Of a DNA stretch of 61,309 nucleotides, positions 33,525 through 42,090 are shown piece after piece. Position 1 is the stretch's first letter. Each line of letters begins with the position of its first letter. Source of the DNA: Deltaproteobacteria bacterium (GTDB lineage: Bacteria > Desulfobacterota > Deferrisomatia > Deferrisomatales > JACRMM01); contig JACRMM010000060.1 in assembly GCA_016214985.1 (NCBI GenBank), positions 1-61,309 of the forward strand, written 5' to 3'. Below the pieces are notes generated by a model that saw only the letters and a program-made list of their open reading frames with translations, ran no database searches and was not told where the DNA came from. The translations under genes were made by a program, and so were the position numbers.

Positions 33525-34688
33525 ATGGGAGACGACATGCACATCGATCGGATTCTGGAGCTCGCTCCCTCTCCCGCCTACGTTGTCGACCTCGGGCGGC
33601 TGCGCGCAAACCTCGCGGCGCTGAACGACGTCCAGCGCCGAAGTGGCGCGAAGATTTTGCTCGCCCTCAAGGGCTTCGCCATGTGGAGCGTCTTCCCGAT
33701 CCTCCGGCAGACGCTTCACGGCGTGTGCGCGAGCTCTCCCTGGGAGGCTCGTCTGGGGCGCGAAGAGTTCGGCCGCGAGATCCACAGCTTTGCCGCGGGG
33801 CTGCGGGAGAACGACGTCGTCGAGCTGCTGGCGACGTCGAACCACCTGGTCTTCAACTCCTTCGGCCAGCTCGACCGCTTTCGGCCGCTCTGGGAGCCCG
33901 CCGCGCGGCAGGGGCGGGTGTCGGTGGGGCTCCGGGTGAACCCGGAGCACTCGGAAGGGCACACCGCGCTCTATGATCCCTGCGCCCCCCGCTCGCGCCT
34001 CGGGATCCGGCGCGCCGACTTCGAGGGGCGCTCCCTCGCAGGCGTCGAGGGCCTGCACTTCCACACCCTGTGCGAACAGCTCTTCGAACCCCTGGCACGG
34101 ACCGCGGCTGTCTTTGAGGAGAGCTTCGGGGAATTTCTGCCTCGGATGAAGTGGCTCAACCTGGGCGGCGGTCACCACATCACCCGCGAGGGCTACGACC
34201 TCGAGGGGTTGGTGGAGCTCGTGCGCCGCTTCCGGAAGACGTACGGGGTGGAGGTCTACCTCGAGCCGGGTGAAGCCGTCGTCCTGGGCGCGGGCCTGCT
34301 CGTGGGCGAGGTGCTCGACCTCGTCCGAAATGAGATGGACATCGCCATCCTCGACATCTGCGCACCGTGCCACATGCCTGACGTCCTGGAGATGCCCTAC
34401 CGCCCACCGCTCCACGGAGGCTTCGACCCGGGCGAGAAGCCCCACACCTACCGGTTGGCGGGTCCCTCCTGCCTGGCCGGCGACGTGGTGGGCGACTGGT
34501 CCTTCGAGCGGCCCCTCGCGGTGGGCGACCGCCTTGCGTTCCTCGACCAGGCCCACTACACGATGGTGAAGAGCACGACCTTCAACGGCATCCGGCTCCC
34601 CGCGATCTGCACCTACGAACCGGAGACCGCCGAGCTCGCGGTGGTTCGGCAGTTCGGCTATCAGGATTTCAAGGGCCGGCTGTCGTAG
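33525..34688 (+). CDS. nspC: Carboxynorspermidine/carboxyspermidine decarboxylase
   Basis: This 387-residue PLP decarboxylase of the alanine-racemase fold is typical of NspC. The PLP lysine lies in LLALKGFAMWSVFP, the glycine loop in LNLGGGHHITREGYD, and the catalytic Cys in ICAPCHMPDVLEMPYRP. It removes CO2 from carboxy(nor)spermidine, the product of the dehydrogenase at 26726. An alternative start is 33537 (GGGAG site). It is separated from speA and the dehydrogenase by tlpA and the liv genes, an unusual split of the pathway. Confidence 0.93.
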   Translation: MGDDMHIDRILELAPSPAYVVDLGRLRANLAALNDVQRRSGAKILLALKGFAMWSVFPILRQTLHGVCASSPWEARLGREEFGREIHSFAAGLRENDVVELLATSNHLVFNSFGQLDRFRPLWEPAARQGRVSVGLRVNPEHSEGHTALYDPCAPRSRLGIRRADFEGRSLAGVEGLHFHTLCEQLFEPLARTAAVFEESFGEFLPRMKWLNLGGGHHITREGYDLEGLVELVRRFRKTYGVEVYLEPGEAVVLGAGLLVGEVLDLVRNEMDIAILDICAPCHMPDVLEMPYRPPLHGGFDPGEKPHTYRLAGPSCLAGDVVGDWSFERPLAVGDRLAFLDQAHYTMVKSTTFNGIRLPAICTYEPETAELAVVRQFGYQDFKGRLS

Positions 34689-34718
34689 CGGCCCGGCGAG
34701 CCGAGAAACGGAGGGACC

Positions 34719-35069
34719 ATGGGCAGACGGCGCCGCGGCACCACGGCGGAACCTCCGCCGGAGTGCCGGGGCTGCGGGGGTTGCTGCGAGGCGTTCGGCC
34801 ACACGCTCGCCGCAGAGGAAGGGGACCTCGCCCGTTGGCGGCGCGAGGAGCGCTGGGACCTGCTCGCTCACGTCGGCGAGGGCGGCGCGCTCTGGGTCGA
34901 TCCGGTGACCGGGGGGGACCTCGATCGCTGCCCGTTTCTGGAGCGCACGGGGCCCGGCGCCGCGCGCTGCGCCATCCACGCCACCAAGCCGGACATGTGC
35001 CGTGACTACCCGGACAGCGCGCACGGATTCCACTGCGAGCGCGGTGTTCGGTTTCGCGACCGCGGGTGA
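34719..35069 (+). CDS. YkgJ-type cysteine-cluster protein
   Basis: This 116-residue protein has the YkgJ/UPF0153 zinc- or iron-chelating pattern. The N-terminal ECRGCGGCCEAFGH gives CxxCxxCC, followed by DRCPFLE, RCAIHATKPDMCRDYP and a final Cys. Such proteins are linked with metal handling or flagellar methylation in some bacteria, but no role is certain. It follows nspC by 30 bp and may be in the same transcript. Confidence 0.88.
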   Translation: MGRRRRGTTAEPPPECRGCGGCCEAFGHTLAAEEGDLARWRREERWDLLAHVGEGGALWVDPVTGGDLDRCPFLERTGPGAARCAIHATKPDMCRDYPDSAHGFHCERGVRFRDRG

Positions 35070-35241
35070 CCCGCGGCAGGGACAGAGAGGCCGGGCCGGC
35101 CACGGGCCTTGCGAGCTCGATCCCCCGGGGTAGGCTGCGCGCCCGGGTGATTCCGCTGCGGGCCGGGGGGACGGAAGGGGGGAGCCGTTCTCGCAGCTTC
35201 AGAATCGGCGGGACTGGTCGATAGGGGACTCGTGGAGTCGC

Positions 35242-35275
35242 GGCGGGCGCCGTCTCTGGGACCGCGGCGCCCGCC
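35242..35275. terminator. Strong GC hairpin before the rhomboid gene
   Basis: A perfect 11-bp inverted repeat (35242-35252 with 35265-35275, arms GGCGGGCGCCG/CGGCGCCCGCC) with a 12-base loop lies between the YkgJ-type and rhomboid genes. It has no T tract; it may end the nspC transcript or structure the rhomboid leader. Confidence 0.4.
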
Positions 35276-35326
35276 CTCGCGGCCGCGGCCCGCTCGCGCG
35301 CCGAGGCTCAGCAAGGGGGGAACGCC

Positions 35327-37225
35327 ATGATCATCCCCATCGGCCTGGAGCCGAACACCGTCCGCCGGCACCCCTGGGTCACCTACGGCCTGATGGCGCT
35401 GTGCGTCGCCTCGTTCGTGCTCACGCACTTCGCCGGCCAGCGGCGCCTCGCCGCGGGGCTCCGGTCGCTCGAGCAGGCGGTCGAGTTCCACGGGCGGCAC
35501 CCCTATCTGCGGCTCGACCCTCGCCTCCAGAGGGGCCCTCCGGGCGCTGGGCCTTTGCCCGGCGCCCCGGACCGCGGGACCGAGGGATCTCGGGCCCCCG
35601 AGTTCGCTACCCTGGAGCAGGTCGAGCTCGACACTCTGACCCACAGCGGCTTCGACGCGCTGGCCGACCTCCCGGAGCGCCGGTTCGGGCTCGTGCCCGC
35701 GCGCCCCACCGCGGTGGGCTTCGTCACCCACATGTTCCTTCACGCGGGCCTGCTGCACCTGCTGGGCAACCTGCTCTTCCTCTACCTGTCCGCGCCGTTT
35801 CTGGAAGACGTGTGGGGGCGGCCCTTCTTCGCAGGGTTCTACCTCGTAGCAGGGGTGGTCTCCGGCGGCTTCTTTGCGCTACGGTACCCGGGCCTCGACG
35901 CCCCACTGATCGGCGCCTCGGGCGCGATCGCGGGCGCGATGGGGGCGTTCTTCGTGCGCCACTGGCGGCGGCGCATTCGCTTCCTCTACTGGTTCGGGGT
36001 CGTGTTCCGCGGCACGTTCGCTGCTCCCGCCTGGGCGGTGCTGCCCGTCTACTTCCTCCGGGAGCTCCTGTCGGCCTACTCCCTGGACGTCGTCGCCCCG
36101 GGCGCCGGAGGCGGCGGAGTGGCGTACTGGGCGCACGTGAGCGGGTTTGGCTTCGGGGCCGCGACCGCCGCCGCGCTCACGGGGTTCGGGCTCGAGGCGC
36201 GCTGGCTTGCTCCGTCGCTGGACAGCCGGCTCACCGTGGTCGACAACGCTGGGCTCGACCGGGCGCTGCGGCTGCGCGGTGAGGGCCGAACCGACGAGGC
36301 CTGGCTGCTCCTTCTCCGCGAGGCGAGGCGGGCTGCAGGCGAACCGGACGCGACCCTGGCCCTGTGGGACCTGGCCCGAGAGACCGGGCGGGAGGCCGAG
36401 GCCGCTCCCCTGCTCGGACGGCTCATCCAGGAGCAGGTGCGTCGAGGGGACGCAGTCGAGGCGTACGCCCACTGGGAGGACCTGCGGGCGCGGGCTCCGG
36501 CGGCGGGGCTCCCCCTGGCGCTGGAGGTCCGACTCGCCGAGGCCCTGGGCCGCGACGGGCGACGCGAGGAGTCGGAAGGCGTGGCCCAGTCTGCGGCAGA
36601 GGAGGCGCAGCCCGACACGCCCGTCGGTGTCCTCGTGCGCCTCGCTCGGCTCGCGGTCGGCCCGGCCCGGGCCCGGGTGGCGTCGCTCGCGCTGGACCAC
36701 CCGGAGCTGTCGCCGGAGCTGCGGGTCGAGGTCACGGGCGCGGCGCCGGAGCTGCCGTCGCGCGAGCCCGTGGTTCATCCCCCGGCTGCGGGCCCGGCCC
36801 GCGCTCGCCCGGGATCAGCGGCCTCCGCGATCCCCCTCTCGCTTCAAGGCCGGACTCTCGTCCTCGACGTCGAGGGCCTCGGCCGCCGTGCCTTGGACCT
36901 CGGGCGGGTACGCTCCGTGGCTGGGGCTGCGGTGGACGGGGAAGGGCCCGAGAAGAGCTGGTTGGTCCTCGACCTTCTCCTCGAGGCGCCGACCGCCGGC
37001 GCCAAGAACCCTTCGGCCGTTCGCCTCGACACCCGCCGCTTCGATCCTCGCCATCTGGTTCCCACCGAGGCCGACGGCCGGGATGCCTTCCTCTGCCTCG
37101 CCGCCGCCGTCCTGCTCGCGAGCGGAGCGGCGTGGCTGCTCGGGGAGGATCCGCGCCGACTCGCTCGCTATCCGTCGCTTCCGGCCTACGAGCGGGCCCT
37201 TCGACGCGCTCTCGAAAGCACGTAG
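35327..37225 (+). CDS. Rhomboid protease fused to helical repeats
   Basis: This 632-residue protein begins with a membrane helix (HPWVTYGLMALCVASFVLTHF). The rhomboid core covers about residues 130-290: HMFLHAGLLHLLGNLLFLY, the nucleophile Ser in LIGASGAIAGAMGAF, and the catalytic His in YWAHVSGFGFG. The remaining 340 residues are soluble, with helical TPR-like segments (DEAWLLLLREARRAAG, ...) and a C-terminal beta-rich domain. It is a probable intramembrane serine protease with a large cytoplasmic tail. The start at 35327 follows GGGGGGAAC. Substrate unknown. Confidence 0.88.
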   Translation: MIIPIGLEPNTVRRHPWVTYGLMALCVASFVLTHFAGQRRLAAGLRSLEQAVEFHGRHPYLRLDPRLQRGPPGAGPLPGAPDRGTEGSRAPEFATLEQVELDTLTHSGFDALADLPERRFGLVPARPTAVGFVTHMFLHAGLLHLLGNLLFLYLSAPFLEDVWGRPFFAGFYLVAGVVSGGFFALRYPGLDAPLIGASGAIAGAMGAFFVRHWRRRIRFLYWFGVVFRGTFAAPAWAVLPVYFLRELLSAYSLDVVAPGAGGGGVAYWAHVSGFGFGAATAAALTGFGLEARWLAPSLDSRLTVVDNAGLDRALRLRGEGRTDEAWLLLLREARRAAGEPDATLALWDLARETGREAEAAPLLGRLIQEQVRRGDAVEAYAHWEDLRARAPAAGLPLALEVRLAEALGRDGRREESEGVAQSAAEEAQPDTPVGVLVRLARLAVGPARARVASLALDHPELSPELRVEVTGAAPELPSREPVVHPPAAGPARARPGSAASAIPLSLQGRTLVLDVEGLGRRALDLGRVRSVAGAAVDGEGPEKSWLVLDLLLEAPTAGAKNPSAVRLDTRRFDPRHLVPTEADGRDAFLCLAAAVLLASGAAWLLGEDPRRLARYPSLPAYERALRRALEST

Positions 37226-37542
37226 GACAACCGGACCTGGCCGGCGGACCACGAGCCTGGGCTAGGGGGACGTACCTTTCCCATGGAGTATCACCGCGCG
37301 GTACGCGGTCGCTCGTGCACAAGAGCGCTACTGGGCCTGGGGCTTCAGGCGGGACGGCCTTGCCTGGTTTGCCTTTTCGGGAGTTCGGACCCTGTCGTCC
37401 TCCGCAGCAGTCGGACCGCTGGCACGACGCGGTCCTTCGTCTGCGGGCTGTCGGCGCGCTGTTGGCACGCTTGACGGCAAGGGCCGGCACCGGTAGCCTC
37501 TTCTGTATGAACTTTGCCGCCTTGTTCATGAAAGGGCTCAGG
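37226..37542. other. Intergenic region with toxin-antitoxin promoter
   Basis: These 317 bp lie between the rhomboid gene and the antitoxin. The only signal I can support is a sigma-70-like promoter near the right end (listed separately). Upstream ATGs of the antitoxin frame at 37507 and 37528 lack a ribosome site. The rest shows no gene-like sequence. Confidence 0.4.
37471..37499 (+). promoter_or_regulatory. Candidate toxin-antitoxin promoter
   Basis: TTGACG (37471-37476) and TAGCCT (37494-37499) are 17 bases apart, ending 43 bp before the antitoxin start. The -35 box is strong and the -10 box is weak, as expected for an autoregulated toxin-antitoxin operon. Confidence 0.4.
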
Positions 37543-37815
37543 ATGGCAAACTTGCAGGTGAAGGGGATCGACGACGACTTCTACGAGGAACTGAAGCGGC
37601 TGGCCTCGTCCGAGAACCGCTCCGTGAGTCAGCAGGTCTTGACGATCCTCCGGAGCTATCTGGCGAAGGGGCCGGCGGTGGACGAGGCGAAGACCCCCGC
37701 AGAGGTGCTCTTGGGCCTGGCCGGCTCGTGGGAGGATGAGCGCAGTGCCGAGGAGATCGCCGGCGGGCTGCGCGCGGCGCGGAGGCGCTCGACGAAGCTC
37801 GACCAGGGGTTGTGA
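37543..37815 (+). CDS. FitA/VapB-type ribbon-helix-helix antitoxin
   Basis: This 90-residue protein has a FitA/Arc-type N-terminus (MANLQVKGIDDDFYEELKRLASSENRSVSQQV, the ribbon strand then two helices) that should bind the operon promoter. A disordered C-terminal part (EDERSAEEIAGGLRAARR) would wrap the toxin. The start at 37543 is chosen for the AAAGGG site. Its stop overlaps the toxin ATG. Confidence 0.85.
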   Translation: MANLQVKGIDDDFYEELKRLASSENRSVSQQVLTILRSYLAKGPAVDEAKTPAEVLLGLAGSWEDERSAEEIAGGLRAARRRSTKLDQGL

Positions 37816-38213
37816 TGTACCTGCTTGACACCGACACCCTGATCTACTCGCTCAAGGCCCACCCCGAGGTCGTGGCGAACTTGAACCGCCACCGGCGCGA
37901 CCCAATGGCCGTCAGCGTGGTCTCCCTCATGGAGCTGTACTACGGTGATCACAAGTCCCAGCGGGCCGAGAGCAATCTGGCCAAGGTACGGGCGATCGAG
38001 CGAGCTTTCCGTGTCTTGCCGCTAGGGGCGGAGTGCGCCGAGACCTTCGGCAGTCTCAAAGCCAGCCTCGACGCGCGGGGGTGTCCCCTGGACGACTTCG
38101 ACCTCTGCCTGGCCGCCACCGCCCTGAGCCACAACCTGGTGCTCGTCACCAAAAACACCCGGCACTTCGAGAGGATCGACGGGCTTCGTCAAGACAATTG
38201 GACGATGAGCTGA
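37815..38213 (+). CDS. vapC: VapC-type PIN-domain toxin
   Basis: This 132-residue PIN-domain RNase has acidic catalytic positions: Asp in YLLDTDTLIY, Glu in LMELYYGD and Asp in LDDFDLCLAATAL. ATG 37815 overlaps the antitoxin stop (TGATG); a GTG three bases upstream is an alternative. VapC toxins cleave tRNA or rRNA when released from the antitoxin. The pair forms a complete type II system. Confidence 0.9.
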   Translation: MYLLDTDTLIYSLKAHPEVVANLNRHRRDPMAVSVVSLMELYYGDHKSQRAESNLAKVRAIERAFRVLPLGAECAETFGSLKASLDARGCPLDDFDLCLAATALSHNLVLVTKNTRHFERIDGLRQDNWTMS

Positions 38214-38340
38214 AGCCGGGATGGGGACCGGGGAACTGGGTGCGGCATCCTGTAGTGGAAACGTCCACGTACGCGTCGCGGCGGACCTGGTTCCCGGAAC
38301 CCAAGCCCGGACCGGACCGGCCGCCGTTCGAACCGCGCCC

Positions 38341-39084
38341 CTACCTCAACCACACCGCCGCGGCGAGCGTCGCCGTCAGGACCCCCAGGGCGACGGCGTC
38401 TCGCCAGCCCGCGCGGGTCTCGAACAGGAAGGTGCGCCGGGGCGAGAAGCCGAAACCGCGGGACTCGAGCGACAGGGCGAGTTGGCCGGTCGTTCGCAGC
38501 GTGGAGAGGAAGGCGGGGACGAGGAGCGGGACGCTCTTGCGCAGCCGCGCCATGGGGGAGCCGGCCTCGGGATCCAGGCCCCGGGCCCGCTGGGCCTCTC
38601 GAACCGCGAGCCCGAGGCCTACAAATGAGGGCGCGAGGCGAAGTGCCGTGGAGAAGGCGAAGCACACGGGGTAGGGCACACGGAGGCGCAGGAGCGCCTG
38701 GAGCATCTCCTCGCTCGTGGTCGTGGAGAGGAAGGCAGTGCCGGCGAGCACGAAAGCGTCGATGCGCAGCGCGGCCGATACGCCCGCCCAGAGCCCCTCG
38801 CGCTTGACCCAGAGGAACATCGGCGTCTCCCCTCGGCCCGAGGCTGCCCAGAGGAGCGTCGTCATGGCCGTAAGGATCGCGAGGAACCGCCACACCCTGC
38901 GAAGATTGCCGGCACTTTCGGACAGGACGAGGTGGCCGAGCACGAGCGCGACCAGGGCACCGAGGGGCCCGACCCGAGACGAGGCGAGGCCCAGGACGCA
39001 GGTCCCGGCGAGCAGTGCGAGCTTCGTCAGGCCGTCCAGCCGGTGAAAGAAGGAGTCTCGGTCCCGGTAGAAGGAGAGGTCCAT
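38341..39084 (-). CDS. ECF transporter T component (EcfT/CbiQ)
   Basis: This 247-residue membrane protein has EcfT-type helices (LALLAGTCVLGLASSRVG, HLVLSESAGNLRRVWRF) and the coupling motif with AxRxR-like sequence in LGLAVREAQRARGLDPEAG. It is the scaffold that couples the ATPases to the S component. The stop of the ATPase gene is two bases upstream of its ATG, so these three genes form one operon. Confidence 0.88.
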   Translation of the reverse strand: MDLSFYRDRDSFFHRLDGLTKLALLAGTCVLGLASSRVGPLGALVALVLGHLVLSESAGNLRRVWRFLAILTAMTTLLWAASGRGETPMFLWVKREGLWAGVSAALRIDAFVLAGTAFLSTTTSEEMLQALLRLRVPYPVCFAFSTALRLAPSFVGLGLAVREAQRARGLDPEAGSPMARLRKSVPLLVPAFLSTLRTTGQLALSLESRGFGFSPRRTFLFETRAGWRDAVALGVLTATLAAAVWLR

Positions 39085-39085
39085 C

Positions 39086-40729
39086 TCACCCTCGCTCCAG
39101 CCCGGCCACGAGCTCATCGGCGCCGAGGGCGACGACGCCCAGGCGCTCGGCGAGATCCGCCGCCTCGGGTAACTTGAGGGCAGCCCGGGCGAGGACCGAG
39201 CGCTCGCAAAACACTTCTCGCGTCGGCCCGTCGGCCAGGACCCTCCCGCCGTCCATCACCACGACCCGGCCGCTTCGCTCCGCGGCAACCCGCATCGAGT
39301 GGGTGACGATCACGACCGTATGGCCCTCGGCGTTGAGCCGGGAGATCAGGTCCATCATCTCCCCCACCTCGCGGTCGTCGAGGCCGGTGGTCGGCTCGTC
39401 GAGGATCAGGACGTCGGGCCTCATGGCCAGCACCGAGGCCACGGCGACGCGCTGGCGGCCCCCCTTGGACAGGAGGAAGGGGTCGTTCCCGCGCCGGCTG
39501 GAGAGGTGAACGGCCTCCAGTGCCTCGTCCACGCGGGCCGAGACCTCGGCCTCCGGCATGCCCCGAACCCGGGGGCCGAAGGCGACCTCGGCTTCGACCG
39601 TTTCCGAGAAGATCTGGTGGTCCGGGTTCTGGAACACGAAGCCGACGCCGCTCCCGGCCCGCGGGGCCTCCACGACGCCGTCCGAGGGCCGGAGGATCCC
39701 GGCCAGGAGCTTGGCCAGGGTCGTCTTGCCGCTGCCGTTTCGACCGAGGATGGCCACGAACTCGCCCTGGTGGATCGTGACGTCCGTGGGCCAGAGTGCG
39801 GGCGGGCGGCCGGGGTAGGCGTAGCGTAGCCCGCGCGCCGTGAGGACCGCCGGACCCCGGGCCATATCGGACCGACGGGCGGCGCCTCGCCGGGGCCGGT
39901 ACCCGGCGGCCCGGATCGCCTCGGCCGCGGCTGCCGCATCCAGCTGTACCGTAAGGCCGAGGCGCTCGGTCACTTCAGCGGCGGCCGGGGGCCGAATGCC
40001 GGCCGCGCGCAGTTCCGGAACGCGTCGAAGCACCTCTTGGGGGGAGCCCTCCAGAGCCACGGTCCCCTCGTGGAGGACCAGCACCCGGTCCGCGGCGCCG
40101 GCCTCGGAGGTCTCGGGCTCGGCCACGAGCAGGGCCGCTCCTCGCTCCCGCCCCAGGGCCCGGGCCAGTGCGTAGACCTCCTCCTTGCCGGCCGGGTCGA
40201 GGTCGCTCGTGGGCTCGTCGAACACGAGGAGTGACGGCGCGAGGCTCAGCGCCGACGCCACGGCGAGTCGCTGCTTCTCGCCCCCGGAGAGGGCTCCGGT
40301 GGCGCGGCGCTCGTACCCACCGAGCCCCACCCGGCCCAGCGCGTCGGTGACGCGGTGCCGGATCTCGTCTCGCGGCCGGCCAAGATTTTCCGGGCCGAAG
40401 GCCGCCTCAAGCTCGACGGTGGTGCAGAAGAGCTGGGACTCGAAGTCCTGGAACACGAGCCCGGCGTGGAGTGCCAGCGCCCGCACCGGGTGCTCGCGCG
40501 TGTCGAGGCCGGCCAGGTGCACGGAGCCGCCGAAGTCGCCGCGCACGAGTTGGGGAATCAGACCATTGGTCGTCAGGCACAGGGTGGACTTGCCCGCGCC
40601 GCTGGCTCCGAGAACGAGGACCGTCTCGCCCGGCGCGACGGTGAGGTCGACCCCGCGCAGGGCGGGGTCGCCGCCGCGGTACGTGAAAGAGACGCCTGCG
40701 ATGTCGAGGGCCGGCGTGTGGGAGCTCAC
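39086..40729 (-). CDS. Double-ABC ECF ATPase (EcfA1-EcfA2 fusion)
   Basis: This 547-residue protein has two ABC domains in one chain. The N-terminal one has Walker A GASGAGKSTL, signature LSGGEKQRLAVA and Walker B LLVFDEPTSDLD. The C-terminal one has GRNGSGKTTL and VLILDEPTTGLD, with signature LLSKGGRQRVAVAS, slightly degenerate. It starts with GTG at 40729, overlapping the S component stop (GTGA). Fusion of the two EcfA subunits resembles YkoD-type proteins. It powers uptake of a vitamin or metal. Confidence 0.92.
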   Translation of the reverse strand: MSSHTPALDIAGVSFTYRGGDPALRGVDLTVAPGETVLVLGASGAGKSTLCLTTNGLIPQLVRGDFGGSVHLAGLDTREHPVRALALHAGLVFQDFESQLFCTTVELEAAFGPENLGRPRDEIRHRVTDALGRVGLGGYERRATGALSGGEKQRLAVASALSLAPSLLVFDEPTSDLDPAGKEEVYALARALGRERGAALLVAEPETSEAGAADRVLVLHEGTVALEGSPQEVLRRVPELRAAGIRPPAAAEVTERLGLTVQLDAAAAAEAIRAAGYRPRRGAARRSDMARGPAVLTARGLRYAYPGRPPALWPTDVTIHQGEFVAILGRNGSGKTTLAKLLAGILRPSDGVVEAPRAGSGVGFVFQNPDHQIFSETVEAEVAFGPRVRGMPEAEVSARVDEALEAVHLSSRRGNDPFLLSKGGRQRVAVASVLAMRPDVLILDEPTTGLDDREVGEMMDLISRLNAEGHTVVIVTHSMRVAAERSGRVVVMDGGRVLADGPTREVFCERSVLARAALKLPEAADLAERLGVVALGADELVAGLERG

Positions 40730-41517
40730 GCCAGCCAGCAGCCCAGGAGGTACACGGCCGCAAAGGGCACGAGACCGAGCTTCACGCCGAGGGTCACGGT
40801 TCCGGCCCCGAACTGGAAGAGCTGCCCGCCGCCGAGGTTCATCGACAGCGCGACACCGGCCGCGAGCCCGCCGAGGCCCCCGATCCACAGGAGGAGCGCA
40901 CCTAGCCGGGGACTTGGCCCCTTGGAGATGTCCTCGGGCTCCAGGATGTCCATCCACAGGAGGTGCCACGCCGCGGCCCGCGGCTGCAGCAGCCGGAAGA
41001 GGACAGGGCCGAGTATGGCCGTGACCAGGGCGTTGTTGGCGAAGATGATGCCGCCCAACACGGTGAAGGGGAGCATGCCCAGGAGCTCGAGGCCCCAGGC
41101 AACGGTTGCGGCGCAGACCGCGCTGGCCAGAATGGCCGCGAGCACGAACTCGAGGACCGTGGCCGCGGAATCGAGCCGCGCGGCGCGGTGGGAGGAGAGG
41201 GGGCCCATCCGGCCCCACACCTTGTACGCCGTAAGGGCGAAGAGAAAGTTGCCGAGGAATCCGAAGGGGCTTGCCAGTGTGAGGGTGCCGCCCAGCACGT
41301 CGCCGATCACGTTTCCGATGCCGCTGCCCCAGGCGCCCGCAGGGCCGAAGAGCAGACCGAAGACGACCGGAACCACGACCCCGGGCCGGACTTCCGTGAT
41401 CCCCGGGATGATCGTCATGACCTTGAAGGGGATCAGCGTGGCGGCGTAGATGGCTGCCGTGAGGGCGACCAGCACCACCATCTTCGTGTGGCGCCACAGG
41501 GTAAAGAGCTCTCGCAC
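40726..41517 (-). CDS. ECF transporter S component, substrate unknown
   Basis: This 263-residue membrane protein starts with GTG at 41517 (GAAAGGAGG site). It has five to six hydrophobic helices and the S-component-like VRPGVVVPVVFGLLFGPAGAWGSGIGNVIGDV loop. GGIIFANNALVTAILGPVLF lies near the middle. It is likely the substrate-binding subunit of the ECF transporter encoded just downstream. The vitamin cannot be assigned and I found no recognisable riboswitch in the 210 bp upstream. Confidence 0.75.
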   Translation of the reverse strand: MRELFTLWRHTKMVVLVALTAAIYAATLIPFKVMTIIPGITEVRPGVVVPVVFGLLFGPAGAWGSGIGNVIGDVLGGTLTLASPFGFLGNFLFALTAYKVWGRMGPLSSHRAARLDSAATVLEFVLAAILASAVCAATVAWGLELLGMLPFTVLGGIIFANNALVTAILGPVLFRLLQPRAAAWHLLWMDILEPEDISKGPSPRLGALLLWIGGLGGLAAGVALSMNLGGGQLFQFGAGTVTLGVKLGLVPFAAVYLLGCWLA

Positions 41518-41728
41518 GGCGCGCCTCCTTTCCGCGTGTGGCGGGCAGCGCCGCATTCTAGTCGATTCGGGGCGTGGAGGGGACCCCGGAGAAAGGGCCT
41601 CGCACCCGGCGTTCCTTGCCGTCGAAGAAGCTCACTCGGTCTTGAGTCGTTGGCATTTCCTTGCGGGGGCCCGAGTGGGCGGTAGCCTGGGTCGGCAACA
41701 GCAACCATCCCTCAAGAGGAGACGAATC

Positions 41729-42016
41729 ATGGTGAGACAGGTGGGTTGGGTCCTGGGGGCGGCGCTCTGCTCCCTCGTTGCGGCGGGGCCTTCGGCGGGA
41801 GCGGACCCCACGGCCGGCAAGGCGCTCCACGACGCGAGCTGCCTGAAGTGCCACGGCACCGAGGTGTACACGTCCGCGCAGCGCAAGAGCGGGTCGCTCG
41901 ACGCCTTGACCGCGCAGGTGGCGCGGTGCACGAAGGCCGCCGAGGTGACCTGGACGGAGGCCCAGGTGGCCGACGTGGCAGCGTACCTCAACGAGGCCTT
42001 CTATCACTTCAAGTGA
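41729..42016 (+). CDS. Small monoheme cytochrome c
   Basis: This 95-residue protein has a signal peptide (VGWVLGAALCSLVAAGPSAGA), one heme motif CLKCH and a C-terminal helix (DVAAYLNEAFYHFK) as in class I cytochromes c. The usual distal Met is not evident, so the sixth ligand is unclear. It starts at 41729 after AAGAGGAG. It is a single gene closed by a strong hairpin at 42023-42050 and faces fdhD. Confidence 0.88.
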   Translation: MVRQVGWVLGAALCSLVAAGPSAGADPTAGKALHDASCLKCHGTEVYTSAQRKSGSLDALTAQVARCTKAAEVTWTEAQVADVAAYLNEAFYHFK

Positions 42017-42022
42017 GACAGT

Positions 42023-42050
42023 TCGGGCCGGGCGACCTCCCCCGGCCCGA
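42023..42050 (+). terminator. Terminator hairpin after cytochrome c
   Basis: A perfect 10-bp inverted repeat (42023-42032 with 42041-42050, arms TCGGGCCGGG/CCCGGCCCGA) with an 8-base loop starts six bases after the stop codon. It lies between convergent genes and could act in both directions; no T run follows. Confidence 0.6.
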
Positions 42051-42090
42051 CCGACCTCCTTCCGACTCGAGGGGCCGCGCGCGACGCGGG

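Noticed and set aside
41518..41728. Riboswitch ahead of the ECF transporter
   Set aside because: I looked for cobalamin and TPP consensus pieces and found none convincing; only a loose 7-bp inverted repeat (41633-41639 with 41671-41677) is visible.
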